DNA of 64,000 bases from Methyloversatilis discipulorum (GCF_018780585.1 NZ_JADMJL010000016.1:428611-492610), one strand, 5' to 3'; positions 28,601-37,012 are shown, counted from the first letter of the stretch. Notes: generated by a model from the letters alone, not told the origin. Made by a program: numbers and translations.

Positions 28601-29278
28601 ACCATCCACCCGTTCGCCATCGAGCGCGAACAGCGCATCGACAACCGGCTCAGTGCGACGGCCGGCATCGGCACCGACATGCCGGCGACCGAAAACCTCG
28701 GCCTGCGCGCGGCCGGCATGCGCGACCAGATCGACCTGCGTGCCAGTTACCGCGTGTCGCGCTACGACCGCGTCGGCCTGCAGCTGGGCGGCTATCGCTA
28801 CCGGGCGCAGAACGGCCTGTCCATCGGCAGCGGCCGTCTGTGGCAGGCCGAGCTGGTGCATTCGATCCGCACCGAACTGCCCGATCTCGAAGTCAGCGCC
28901 TATGTCGCTGGCTACCGCTTCAGCCCGTCCGACATCGATCTCGCCGACGCGCGGGCGGTCGACATCAAGCAGCGCCTGTTCGCCGGCAGCGATGCCGACG
29001 TCACGGCGCTGCGTCCGCAAAGCTTCAATCTGCAGGGGCTCAGGCTCACTCACAACATCCGCCTGCTGCGCGACTACACGAAGGCGCTGCGCCCCTTCGG
29101 TTCGATCGGCGTATCCAACAACAGCGTCGCCGGCGCCGGTTACGACGTGTCGTTCGGCGTGGCCGGCAGCCTGCTCGGTACCGATCATTTTTCGCTGTCC
29201 TGGCGACAGGACAAGGGCGGTGGTGGCATCTTCGCGCGCACCACCGAATTCGCACTGCACTACCGACTGTTTTTCTGA
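25565..29278 (+). CDS. pelB: Outer-membrane export porin with TPR domain PelB
   Basis: A 1237-residue protein (P. aeruginosa PelB is 1193). An N-terminal inner-membrane helix (HVLLGIGALVGVLLVLLYPY) leads into about 850 residues of TPR-like helical repeats, rich in paired Leu/Ala/Arg helices, which in the model protein bind PelA. The last ~350 residues alternate polar and hydrophobic positions and end in LHYRLFF, a terminal aromatic typical of outer-membrane beta-barrels. It forms the Pel export channel with PelC. The start lies inside the end of pelA, suggesting coupling. Confidence 0.94.
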   Translation: MLRRSSYAAASLERPRLVAPHVLLGIGALVGVLLVLLYPYQALVQYTINATRGDTLTVVYLRNLLRTDPRNPELRLALVRQSLARRDYEQARADLAPLLASDIDRDTLTEARWVDWTLYESELLSTAPWSSRHVELEAQLPQRLRDAVAIDGLNEINRMSLVQRALSRGQALLALDLIATFQRDGSAVDPRLYGQAAAELLGQGEYEGAARMLLLQRSREPDAAVRRQLFLQALRTLQSGNLLDLALDTAEREIGELANDTEVLYYLVTLARAANRPDAAARYAKQMLKLSLQQQLRRAMLAQTGFDAQPWRVATGAGPDLPFDDKIYTLGYEAFIGNRQLDDAQRVAASAVRQAPDDMKWRERLATVSEWAGKPQEALDQWLVLAQRTGREDAWDAVLRLAPGLLDDEALLPALQHRLRRSPGDMRLLGEIVAAYERQGRPREGIAFLQKITASSPTPQALKALADLAERAGDIDLALATLARLDTVVAPEPARASRRAALLIVRSRFDDAMQALESAKAVATDADRDYWRLYSSLAMLLQDDDRARAALERVTRFDDADAFELADLIELLTDVAPLAAAREAERGWRRYGDTPWLMRTLDLYVFAGRPQDVGRIIGDMSTAQLAKAERVPLFLQMRAQWHQSAGRRDLAFADFSAALTLVPDSADVRSALLWLLIDGNEVRALRDLLLRKEQVWAQDEALHDALAAAWQALSRPQVALDRYMLPRFGRKRGDFLWMMNVADALEQNQEVDRAWRLRQTLWAQERPRLGELAAGDIGQLQRLARVRLARAQQPGDASHALLREVLRLDRAPDGQWLPAARELALSWFIDRGEYDAVRGFLWHQYGRALNRPLWADITAALGQGDVAAVGALLETWDERLPRYDRVNSARLVGDLRRAQSAAFETMDAQRDDAPLHLQLSDAMLDYAHRFDLDIAQRELGGIDERQAGATLDMAIAPDLRMSFEFGSISRSRGDNTQFSAVPGESSYLLGKLAWAHDDGTTRITLGQRDGFETIHPFAIEREQRIDNRLSATAGIGTDMPATENLGLRAAGMRDQIDLRASYRVSRYDRVGLQLGGYRYRAQNGLSIGSGRLWQAELVHSIRTELPDLEVSAYVAGYRFSPSDIDLADARAVDIKQRLFAGSDADVTALRPQSFNLQGLRLTHNIRLLRDYTKALRPFGSIGVSNNSVAGAGYDVSFGVAGSLLGTDHFSLSWRQDKGGGGIFARTTEFALHYRLFF

Positions 29279-29293
29279 ACCGGGAGAGTTCGC

Positions 29294-29821
29294 ATGAAAC
29301 GCCTGATCAACTACATCGCCGGCCTCGCCGCCGCGCTGGCGCTGCTCGCCGGCTGCGCCGTCATCGATCACTCGGCGCCGTCCGGCGCCGACAAGTCGGC
29401 GGCCTGGGTGCTGCTGCCCTTCGGCAATGCGACCGAAACGCCGTTCGCCGGCCAGCGCGCCGAGGCGGTGACCGAAAACCTGCTGCGTGCGCTCGGCGTC
29501 GCCAACGTGCAGCGCTATCCGTCCGATCTGCAGCGCGACAACCTGTTCGAGACCGGGCAGGCGAAGGACGACGCGAAGGCGATCGAATGGGCGAAGGCGC
29601 AGGGTGCGCGCTACGCCGTGACCGGCACGGTCGATGAGTGGCGCTACAAGGTCGGCGTGGATGGCGAGCCGGCGGTCGGCATTGCATTGCAGATCGTCGA
29701 GGTCGACAGCGGTCGCGTGTTGTGGAGCGGTGTCGGCGGCAAGAGCGGCTGGAGCCGTGAATCGCTGGCCGCGGTGGCGCAGGAACTGATCAAGTCGCTG
29801 CTGGTGCCGGCGCTGAAATGA
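29294..29821 (+). CDS. pelC: Pel export lipoprotein PelC
   Basis: A 175-residue lipoprotein with lipobox LLAGC (Cys21). The mature part contains WVLLPFGNATETPFAGQRAEAV and ARYAVTGTVDEWRYK, matching PelC, which forms a dodecameric funnel beneath PelB at the outer membrane. GGGAGAG precedes the ATG. Its stop overlaps the ATG of pelD (ATGA). Confidence 0.94.
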   Translation: MKRLINYIAGLAAALALLAGCAVIDHSAPSGADKSAAWVLLPFGNATETPFAGQRAEAVTENLLRALGVANVQRYPSDLQRDNLFETGQAKDDAKAIEWAKAQGARYAVTGTVDEWRYKVGVDGEPAVGIALQIVEVDSGRVLWSGVGGKSGWSRESLAAVAQELIKSLLVPALK

Positions 29822-31209
29822 ACGAACGCTCGCCCGGCGAGAAGCCGGTCATCCGGCGCACTGACGAGCCGCTGCTGCGGCGCCTGATGGCGCGCTTCAC
29901 GCCGACCGGGTCCGGTGCCGGTGCGGCGGCCGTGGCCGAGACGCTGGCCACGCCGCTGCTCGCGCTGCTGCTCGCCTTCTGGCTCAACCCGCTCGACCCC
30001 TTCTTCCTGCGGGCGCAGTTCGCCTGGGTGTGGCTCGGCCCGGTGCTGGTGGCGCTGCGCTATGGCCCGATCCCCGGTCTGGCCGCCAGTGCCATCGTGT
30101 TTGCCGCGTGGTTCGTTTTCGGCGAACTGGGCGTGGCGCTGGGCGAACTGCCCAAGCTGTATTTCCTCGGCTGGCTCATCACGGTGATGATCTGCGGCGA
30201 GTTCTCGTCGCTGTGGCGCAATCGCGTGCGGCGCGCCGAGAGCGTGCAGGCCTACCTCGAGCAGCGCCTGGAGTATCTGACGCACCAGCATTACCTGCTG
30301 CGCCTGTCGCACGACCGGCTGGAGCAGGATCTGATCTCGCGTCCGGTGTCGATGCGCGACGCGCTGGTGAGCCTGCGCGCGCTGGCCTCGGCGCCCGGCG
30401 CTGCCGGTGACGCGCTGCCGGGCGCGCCCGACCTGCTGCGTCTGGTGGCGCAGTACTGCCAGATCGAACGCGCAGCGCTGCTGCCGGTCGATGCCGACGG
30501 CCGCCCCGATGGCGGCGCGCCGACCTATCTTGGCGCGCCGTTCGACATCGATGCCAGCGATCCGCTGATCGGCTTCGCTCTGGAGCGTCGCCGGCTGGCG
30601 CACGTGGCGCTCGACGACGAGCGCGCCGAGGGCGGCTCGCGCTATCTGGTGGTGGCACCGCTGAGCGACATGAGTGGTTCGATGCGGGCGCTGCTGGTGG
30701 TCGATCGCATGCCCTTCTTCGCGCTGCACGAAGAAACGCTGCAGATGCTGAACCTGCTGCTCGGCTACTACGCCGACGGCCTGTCGGCGAGCGAGCTGGC
30801 GGCACCGCTGCGTGCGCGCTTCGCCGACTGTCCGCTCGACTTCGCTTTCGAAATGGCACGCATGTGGCGCGTCCGCGTCGAGTCCGGCGTCGCCAGCGCG
30901 CTGGTCACGCTGGAATTTCCGGCGGGCGAGGAGGGGCGCGAACTGGTGCAGCAGATCGCCCGCATCCAGCGTTCGCTCGATGTGGTGTGGAAGGTCGACG
31001 GTGGCGACCGCCCGCGTCTGCTCACGCTGATGCCGCTGGCCGGCAGTGCCGCGGTCGAAGGCTATCTGGCGCGCATCGACAACTGGTTGCGCCAGCACCG
31101 CGGCAGCGGACTGGACGACAGCGGCGTCGGCAGCCGCATCAGCATGCTCGATCAGGTCGAGCCGGTCGCGCTGTTGAGCGGCGTGCTGAAGGTGCCGCAT
31201 GGGCAGTAG
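29818..31209 (+). CDS. pelD: Cyclic-di-GMP receptor PelD
   Basis: A 463-residue inner-membrane protein (455 in P. aeruginosa). About four N-terminal helices (residues ~38-125), a short helical stretch, a GAF domain (about 185-315) and a degenerate GGDEF domain lacking the GG(D/E)EF active site follow. The inhibitory-site motif RxxD is present as R385-S-L-D388, the binding site for cyclic di-GMP that switches on Pel synthesis. Overlaps pelC at the start and pelE at the end (11 bases). Confidence 0.95.
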   Translation: MNERSPGEKPVIRRTDEPLLRRLMARFTPTGSGAGAAAVAETLATPLLALLLAFWLNPLDPFFLRAQFAWVWLGPVLVALRYGPIPGLAASAIVFAAWFVFGELGVALGELPKLYFLGWLITVMICGEFSSLWRNRVRRAESVQAYLEQRLEYLTHQHYLLRLSHDRLEQDLISRPVSMRDALVSLRALASAPGAAGDALPGAPDLLRLVAQYCQIERAALLPVDADGRPDGGAPTYLGAPFDIDASDPLIGFALERRRLAHVALDDERAEGGSRYLVVAPLSDMSGSMRALLVVDRMPFFALHEETLQMLNLLLGYYADGLSASELAAPLRARFADCPLDFAFEMARMWRVRVESGVASALVTLEFPAGEEGRELVQQIARIQRSLDVVWKVDGGDRPRLLTLMPLAGSAAVEGYLARIDNWLRQHRGSGLDDSGVGSRISMLDQVEPVALLSGVLKVPHGQ

Positions 31210-32200
31210 CCAGCTCGCCTTCGCCGCGCTGCTCGCCGAGCTGACCGCCTTCTACGGTCTGGGCAGCATCGACGCACCGGACCTCGCGCTGTCCGCCTAC
31301 CTGGCGGCACACGCACCGGCCAGCCTGATGCTCGCGCTGGCGGTGTACGCGCTGATTCCGCCGGCCCGCTCGAAGCCGCGCACCAGCGTGCTGTCTCTGC
31401 TGTTCAGCTGCATCTTCTTCGTGCCGGTACTCGGTTTCGTCGGCGTGCTGGCGGGCGCGCTGATGCGCCACCTGCTGCCGCGGCTGAAGGCGCCGCAGCG
31501 CTTCTCGGCGGTGCGGCTGCCGGATCTGGACATCCACGAAAGCAGCGAGAAGTCGGCCGCGGGCTTCCGTCAGGCCGGCGTGCGACAGTTCCTGAAGAAC
31601 GAACGCGCGCCGGTGCCGCAGCGTCTGCGCGCGATGGTGGCGCTGTCGCACGCGCCGTCGCGCATCGGTTCGCCGGTGTTGCGCGAACTGCTCGGCGATT
31701 CCGAGGACGACCTGCGCCTGCTCGCCTACGGCCTGCTCGACAGCCGCGAGAAGCGGCTCAACGCCGACATCCACGAAGCCCGTCAGCGTTACGCCGCGAG
31801 CCGCGACGCCGAACAGCGCAGCCGCGTCGCGCATCAGCTGGCGGCGCTTTATTGGGAGCTGATCTATCAGGGGCTGGTGCAGGGCGACCTGCTCGACTAC
31901 GCGGTCGGCGAGGCGCTGCGCTACAGCGAAACCGCGCTGCAGACGCGCGGCAACGACCCGGCGCTGCATCTGCAGCACGGTCGTCTGCTGCAGCAGATGG
32001 GCCGGCTGGAGGAGGCCGATGCGGCCTACCGGCGCGCGCGCGAACTGGGCCTGCCCGCTTCGCGCGTCGTGCCCTATCTGGCCGAACTGGCGTTCGCGCG
32101 ACGCGACTTCACGCAGGTGCGCGCGCTGCTGCAGACGATGCAGGACTGGGAAGGTCTGTCGCGGCTGCAGCCGGTGCTGAAATTCTGGGGGCAGGCATGA
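31199..32200 (+). CDS. pelE: Pel inner-membrane TPR protein PelE
   Basis: A 333-residue protein (329 in P. aeruginosa). Two N-terminal helices (about 35-54 and 62-85) anchor a cytoplasmic domain with TPR-like helices, e.g. LHLQHGRLLQQMGRLEEADAAYRRARELGLP (pattern residues ~258-288). PelE is part of the PelDEFG synthase/transport complex in the inner membrane. The start overlaps the pelD end. A 25-codon frame begins at its stop codon. Confidence 0.92.
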   Translation: MGSSQLAFAALLAELTAFYGLGSIDAPDLALSAYLAAHAPASLMLALAVYALIPPARSKPRTSVLSLLFSCIFFVPVLGFVGVLAGALMRHLLPRLKAPQRFSAVRLPDLDIHESSEKSAAGFRQAGVRQFLKNERAPVPQRLRAMVALSHAPSRIGSPVLRELLGDSEDDLRLLAYGLLDSREKRLNADIHEARQRYAASRDAEQRSRVAHQLAALYWELIYQGLVQGDLLDYAVGEALRYSETALQTRGNDPALHLQHGRLLQQMGRLEEADAAYRRARELGLPASRVVPYLAELAFARRDFTQVRALLQTMQDWEGLSRLQPVLKFWGQA

Positions 32201-32274
32201 GTGCAGCATTGATCGACCGGTTCGACCGCGGTCTTCCTTCTTGCGGCAGCGACGGAGGACCATTCGGTGAGTGA
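32197..32274 (+). CDS. Possible 25-codon frame bridging pelE and pelF
   Basis: ATG 32197 overlaps the pelE stop (ATGA) and opens MSAALIDRFDRGLPSCGSDG and five more residues, ending at TGA 32272-32274 just beyond the GTG start of pelF at 32267. It fills the only gap in the otherwise overlapping pelCDEFG run and could carry ribosomes into pelF. It may equally be a chance frame; the strong GGAGG before pelF would suffice for initiation. Confidence 0.3.
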   Translation: MSAALIDRFDRGLPSCGSDGGPFGE

Positions 32275-33844
32275 GGTGATCCGCCGGGCGGAGCAGGGCG
32301 TCGATGTCGCGCTGCTGCTTGAGGGCACCTTCCCCTATGTGGCGGGCGGGGTGTCGAGCTGGGTGAACCAGATCATCCGCGCCTATCCCGAACTGCGCTT
32401 CGCCGTCGTGTTCATCGGCAGCCGGCGCAGCGACTACGGCGACATGCGCTATGCGCTGCCGGACAACGTGGTGCATCTGGAAGCGCACTACCTGCATGAC
32501 GACCTCGGCGGCGGCGCCAGTGCGCACGACCGCAAGTCCGGCATGGCCGGCGACGCGCAGGCCTTCGAGCGGATGGCGGCGCTGCATGAATCCTTCCGCC
32601 ATGGCGGCGCCGACGTCGAGGCACTGTTCGCCGAAGCCTGCCGCGACATCCGCCCCGGCGGACGCATCGATCTCGACGCCTTCCTGCGCAGCGAAGCGTC
32701 GTGGGACATCGTCACCGACCGCTACCGCAAGTACTGCAGCGACCCGAGCTTCGTCGATTACTTCTGGACGGTGCGCATCATGCACCAGCCGCTGTGGCAG
32801 CTCGCCCGCATCGCGCACACGCTGGTTCCGGCGAAGGTCTATCACAGCGTGTCGACCGGTTACGCCGGCTTTCTCGGCGCCATGCTGGCGCAGTCGACCG
32901 GGCGTCCGCTGGTGCTGTCGGAACACGGCATCTACACCAAGGAACGCAAGATCGACCTCTACCAGAACGAGTGGATACGCGACAACCGCAACGTGTTCCA
33001 GAAGGACGCGTCGGAGCTGAGCTACTTCCGCCAGTTGTGGATACGCTTCTTCGAATGGCTGGGGCGCATCACCTACGCCGCCGCCGACCCCATCATCGCG
33101 CTGTACGAAACCAACCGGCTGCGCCAGGTGGCCGACGGTGCCGACGCCGCGCGCACGCGCAACATTCCGAACGGGGTGGCGATACAGCGGCTGGCGCCGC
33201 TGCGCGCGCAACGGCCGGACGTCGTGCCGCCGGTGCTGTGTCTGATCGGTCGCGTGGTGCCGATCAAGGACATCAAGACCTTCGTGCGCGCGATGCGCCG
33301 CGTGGTCAATCGCATGCCCGAGGCGCAGGGCTGGATCGCCGGCCCGGCCGACGAGGATCCGGCCTACGCCGAGGAGTGCCGCAATCTGGTCGACAGCCTC
33401 GGCCTGTCCGACAACGTGCGCTTTCTCGGCATGCAGAAGATAGACGAGCTGATGCCGAAGATCGGTCTGGTCGTGCTGTCGTCGATTTCCGAGGCGCTGC
33501 CGCTGGTGCTGCTGGAGGGTTATGCCGCCGGCGTGCCGGCTGTGTCGACCGATGTCGGCTCCTGCCGCCAGCTGATGTACGGCCTGGGCGACGAGGACGA
33601 AGCGCTGGGTGCGGCCGGTCGCGTGGTCGGCATCGCCGACCCGCAGGCGCTGGCCGACGCCGCGCTCGAACTGCTGAACGACGGCGCGGCCTGGCGGGCG
33701 GCACAGCGGGCCGGCATCGCGCGCGTCGAGCGCTACTACAGCGACGCGCTGATGTTCGACCGCTATCGCGCGGTCTATGAAGAAGCGCTGGCGCGCGACA
33801 CGCGCAGCGCCAGCGGCTGCCCGTTCGGGCACGGAGCGCGCTGA
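32267..33844 (+). CDS. pelF: Pel glycosyltransferase PelF (GT4)
   Basis: A 525-residue cytoplasmic GT4 enzyme (507 in P. aeruginosa) that polymerises Pel from UDP-sugar. LLLEGTFPYVAGGVSSWVNQ is the PelF signature N terminus; SEHGIYTKERKID, RNIPNGV, CLIGRVVPIKDIKT and the nucleotide-sugar loop EALPLVLLEGYAAGVPAVST follow. It starts with GTG 32267, with GGAGG 8-12 bases upstream. The stop overlaps the pelG ATG (TGATG). Confidence 0.95.
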   Translation: MSEVIRRAEQGVDVALLLEGTFPYVAGGVSSWVNQIIRAYPELRFAVVFIGSRRSDYGDMRYALPDNVVHLEAHYLHDDLGGGASAHDRKSGMAGDAQAFERMAALHESFRHGGADVEALFAEACRDIRPGGRIDLDAFLRSEASWDIVTDRYRKYCSDPSFVDYFWTVRIMHQPLWQLARIAHTLVPAKVYHSVSTGYAGFLGAMLAQSTGRPLVLSEHGIYTKERKIDLYQNEWIRDNRNVFQKDASELSYFRQLWIRFFEWLGRITYAAADPIIALYETNRLRQVADGADAARTRNIPNGVAIQRLAPLRAQRPDVVPPVLCLIGRVVPIKDIKTFVRAMRRVVNRMPEAQGWIAGPADEDPAYAEECRNLVDSLGLSDNVRFLGMQKIDELMPKIGLVVLSSISEALPLVLLEGYAAGVPAVSTDVGSCRQLMYGLGDEDEALGAAGRVVGIADPQALADAALELLNDGAAWRAAQRAGIARVERYYSDALMFDRYRAVYEEALARDTRSASGCPFGHGAR

Positions 33845-35214
33845 TGGCCGGCATCGGTTTCGAACTGCGCAAGCTGCTGAAGAAGGACAGTCTGCTCGGG
33901 CTGGTACAGGCCTACAGCTACGCCGGCGTGATCGGCTCCGGACCGTGGGTGCTGTCCATCGTCGGCATCCTGATGGTGGGTCTGCTGTCGCGCGCGGTGG
34001 TGGTGCCGGAATTCCTGATCACGCAGTTCCAGGTGTCGGTCACCTATCTGATCTCGACCTCGCTCATCCTGACCGGCCTGGTGCAGCTCGCCTTCACCCG
34101 CTTCATTTCCGACCGCCTGTTCGAGAAGCGCGACGACCTGGTGATGTCGAACTTCAACGGCCTGCTGCTGTGGGTGTTGGCCGTTGCCGGCGTGGTCGGG
34201 CTGCTGCTCGCGTTCACGCTGTTCGCCGGCCTGTCGGTGTCCTATCGTCTGCTGATGCTGGCGGGCTTCGTGCTGTTATGTGGCATCTGGGTGGCCACCA
34301 TCTTCCTGTCCGGCCTGAAGATGTACCGCGCCATCCTGCTGCTCTACGCGCTCGGCTATGCGGTCACCGTGCTGTCGGCGCTGGCGGCGCGGCCGTGGGG
34401 GCTCGAAGGCCTGCTGGGCGGATTCGTGCTCGGGCACTTCGTGCTGTTCGTCGGCATGTGGATGATCACCGCCTGGCACTACCGTTCGCGGATGACGATT
34501 TCCTACGAATTCGCCCGCCGCGAGACGCGCTATCCGTCGCTGATGCTGATCGGCCTGCTGTACAACCTCGGCGTCTGGGTGGACAAGTTCATGTTCTGGA
34601 GCTGGCCGGAAACGTCGGACGCCATCATCGGCCCGCTGCGCGCGTCGGTCATCTACGACCTGCCGGTGTTCATGGCCTATCTGTCCATCATCCCGGGCAT
34701 GGCGGTGTTTCTGGTGCGCATCGAAACCGACTTCGTCGAGTACTACGACCGCTTCTTCGACGCGGTGCGCACCGGCGGTTCGCTCGAATACATCGAGGAC
34801 ATGCGCGACGAGATGGTGTATTCGATCCGCCAGGGGCTGGCCGAGATCGGCAAGATCCAGACGCTGGCCATGCTGGCCGCCATCGTCGCCGGTCCGGCGG
34901 TGTTCGCGGTGCTGGAGATTTCGGAACTGAACCTGCCTCTGCTCTACATCCAGACCCTGGCCGCCAGCCTGCAGGTCGGTCTGCTGGCGCTGCTGAACGT
35001 GTTCTTCTACCTCGACCAGCGCCGCATCATCCTCGCGCTGTGCGGCTTCTTCTGCCTGTCGAACATCGCGTTTACGGCGATTTCATTCCAGCTCGGCGCC
35101 AGCTTCTACGGCTATGGCTATGCGCTGTCGGTGCTGCTGACGCTGATGCTCGGGCTGTGGGCGCTGGACAGGAAGCTGGGGCGGCTGGAGTACGAGACTT
35201 TCATGCTGCAGTGA
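33844..35214 (+). CDS. pelG: Pel polysaccharide membrane transporter PelG
   Basis: A 456-residue protein, exactly the length of P. aeruginosa PelG, of the MATE/Wzx-like polysaccharide transporter superfamily with about 12 helices. The N terminus MAGIGFELRKLLKKDSLLG is characteristic. It passes nascent Pel across the inner membrane together with PelD and PelE. It is the last gene of the operon; the REP-like array follows within 25 bases. Confidence 0.95.
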   Translation: MAGIGFELRKLLKKDSLLGLVQAYSYAGVIGSGPWVLSIVGILMVGLLSRAVVVPEFLITQFQVSVTYLISTSLILTGLVQLAFTRFISDRLFEKRDDLVMSNFNGLLLWVLAVAGVVGLLLAFTLFAGLSVSYRLLMLAGFVLLCGIWVATIFLSGLKMYRAILLLYALGYAVTVLSALAARPWGLEGLLGGFVLGHFVLFVGMWMITAWHYRSRMTISYEFARRETRYPSLMLIGLLYNLGVWVDKFMFWSWPETSDAIIGPLRASVIYDLPVFMAYLSIIPGMAVFLVRIETDFVEYYDRFFDAVRTGGSLEYIEDMRDEMVYSIRQGLAEIGKIQTLAMLAAIVAGPAVFAVLEISELNLPLLYIQTLAASLQVGLLALLNVFFYLDQRRIILALCGFFCLSNIAFTAISFQLGASFYGYGYALSVLLTLMLGLWALDRKLGRLEYETFMLQ

Positions 35215-35238
35215 GCGTGCATGCTTGCGATCGCGGCG

Positions 35239-35753
35239 TGTATCGGAGCCGGCGACCTGCAGTGGCTGAGTCGCGGCCAAGGCCGCTCCCACAGGGATTG
35301 CGCCCGATTCGCCGCCGAAGCCGGGGCCCGGGTTTCTGTGGGAGGGGTCTTCTGACCCCGACTGCGGCTTGTATCGAAGTCGGCGGTCTGCAGCGGCCGC
35401 GTCGCGGCCAAGGCCGCTCCCACAGGATCGTGCGCGATTCGCCGCCGAAGCCGGGGCGGCGGGTTTCTGTGGGAGGGGTCTTCTGACCCCGACTGCGGCT
35501 TGTATCGAAGCCTGTGGACCGCAGCAGCCTTGTCGCGGCCAAGGCCGCTCCCACAGGATCGCACTCGATTCGCCGCCGAAACCGGGGCTTGGGTTTCTTT
35601 GGGAGGGGTCTTCTGATCCCGACTGCAGCTTGTATCGAAGTCGGCGGTATGCAGCGGCCCTGTCGCGGCCGAGGCCGCTCCCACAGGATTGCGCCCGATT
35701 CGCCACCGAAGCCGGGGTTCGGGTTTCTGTGGGAGGGGTCTTCTGACCCCGAC
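35239..35753. repeat. Tandem array of four ~131-bp REP-like units
   Basis: Cores start at 35270, 35401, 35532 and 35662 (period 131, 131, 130) and run about 92-93 bases each, joined by ~38-base spacers of related sequence; a partial spacer leads the array. Each core opens with GTCGCGGCCAAGGCCGCTCC (a GCGGCC/GGCCGC dyad) and closes with GGAGGGGTCTTCTGACCCCG, so CTCCCACAG and CTGTGGGAG face each other. The array fills almost the whole 568-base gap between pelG and rsgA; no gene is seen in it. The GTGGGAGCGGCCTTGGCCGC sequence resembles REP elements widespread in Pseudomonas and relatives, which RAYT transposases mobilise. Confidence 0.93.
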
Positions 35754-35782
35754 ACGGCCTCGCGCACGCGCGGAGGCGATGA

Positions 35783-36667
35783 TCAGTACTGCGGGGCGGC
35801 TGCAGTGGTGATTTCGTGGCGCAGCAGGTGATACAGCGCCAGGCGGTCAGGCGCGACGTGGTCGCGCAGGCCGCAGCCCGGTTCGCTGTCGTGCGCGCAG
35901 TCGCGGAAACGGCAGCTGCCGAGATGGGCGCGGAAATCCGGGAAGGCCTGTTCGAGGTCGTTTACGTCGAGCTGGGCGAGGCCGAATTCCTGCAGGCCCG
36001 GGCTGTCGATCAGCGCGCCACCGCCGTCGAGCGCGTAGAGCTTCGCGTAGGTGGTGGTGTGCTTGCCCGAATCGAGTGCCTGCGACACCTCGCGCGTCGC
36101 GGCGCGCGCTTCGGGGACCAGCGCATTGACCAGCGTCGACTTGCCCATGCCGGACTGGCCGGTGAACACGCTGGTGTGCTCGCGCAGGAAGGGGCGCAGT
36201 GCGTCAGCACCCTCGACCGCGCTCATTTCGAGCACTTCGTAACCCAGCGCGCGGAACGGTGCGAGTGCGGCGCGGGCGGCGTCGAGCGAGGCGGTGAGGT
36301 CGCACTTGTTCAGCACGATCAGCGTCTGCAGCTGCTGTGCTTCGCACGCGACGAGGATGCGCGAAATCAGTTCCGGGCTGAACGACGGTTCGGTGGCGAC
36401 GACGATGGCGACCAGATCGACGTTGGCGGCCACCATCTTCTGCTTCCACATGTCCTTGCGGTAGAGCAGGCTGGTGCGCGGCAGCACTTCGGCGATGCGC
36501 GCCTGATCTTCGCCCTGGATGTCGAGCAGCACGCGGTCGCCGCAGGCGATATCCGACTTCTTGCCGCGCGGGAAGGCCTGCACTTCGCGGCCGTCCTCCA
36601 GCCGCGCGACGTAGTGCCGGCCGTGGGCCGACACGATGCGGGCGGCCGGCTGCAGAGTTTTTTTCAA
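35783..36667 (-). CDS. rsgA: Ribosome small-subunit-dependent GTPase A
   Basis: A 294-residue circularly permuted GTPase: an OB-fold (about 1-80), then G4 NKCDL before G1 GQSGMGKSTL and G3 DSPGLQEF, and a C-terminal zinc site CRFRDCAHDSEPGC. RsgA matures the 30S subunit. It is the last gene of a minus-strand group with the pterin dehydratase and M48 genes, 4 bases downstream of the dehydratase stop. Confidence 0.97.
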   Translation of the reverse strand: MKKTLQPAARIVSAHGRHYVARLEDGREVQAFPRGKKSDIACGDRVLLDIQGEDQARIAEVLPRTSLLYRKDMWKQKMVAANVDLVAIVVATEPSFSPELISRILVACEAQQLQTLIVLNKCDLTASLDAARAALAPFRALGYEVLEMSAVEGADALRPFLREHTSVFTGQSGMGKSTLVNALVPEARAATREVSQALDSGKHTTTYAKLYALDGGGALIDSPGLQEFGLAQLDVNDLEQAFPDFRAHLGSCRFRDCAHDSEPGCGLRDHVAPDRLALYHLLRHEITTAAAPQY

Positions 36668-36671
36668 ACCG

Positions 36672-37010
36672 TCAGGCGGCGTCGCGCATCGCCTCGATGC
36701 GGGCGGCGCAGATCAGGTCGTTGAGGGACACGCCGCGCACGCTGTGCGTGGTGAACACCACGCGTACGCGGTTGGCGCCGAACATGATGTCCGGGTGGTG
36801 GTCTTCGGCCGCCGCCAGCGCGGCCACCTGGTTCACGAAGGCGACGGTCTGCGCGTAGTCGGTGAACTGGAAGTCCTTGGCGATGTGCTTGTCGGTTTCG
36901 ATCCAGCCGCGCAGGTCCTTCAGGGCCGCGGCGAGCGCCTCGCCCTCGATGCGGCGGTGGGCGCCCTTCTGCGGTGTGCAGTGTTGTTGTGCGAGTTCTT
37001 GTGCGGTCAT
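36672..37010 (-). CDS. 4a-hydroxytetrahydrobiopterin (pterin-4a-carbinolamine) dehydratase
   Basis: A 112-residue PCD/DCoH family protein. The active-site motif appears as EDHHPDI, and the fold markers FQFTDYAQTVAFVNQVA and THSVRGVSLNDLICAARI are intact. It recycles the pterin cofactor after aromatic hydroxylation, but no phenylalanine hydroxylase gene is nearby and stand-alone members can serve molybdopterin or folate metabolism. Start ATG 37010 gives MTAQELAQQH. It is 2 bases after the M48 gene. Confidence 0.93.
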   Translation of the reverse strand: MTAQELAQQHCTPQKGAHRRIEGEALAAALKDLRGWIETDKHIAKDFQFTDYAQTVAFVNQVAALAAAEDHHPDIMFGANRVRVVFTTHSVRGVSLNDLICAARIEAMRDAA

Positions 37011-37012
37011 CG

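Noticed and set aside
35239..35753. Tandem repeat considered as a CRISPR array
   Set aside because: Unit of ~131 bases, with the spacers also repeated and no cas genes nearby; incompatible with CRISPR.
35083..35831. Several open frames of 105-207 codons in both strands across the pelG-rsgA gap
   Set aside because: They are translations of the tandem REP-like units in different frames (131 is not a multiple of three) and include the end of pelG; their repeated GSGLGRD- or RPLPQD-type products are not protein-like.
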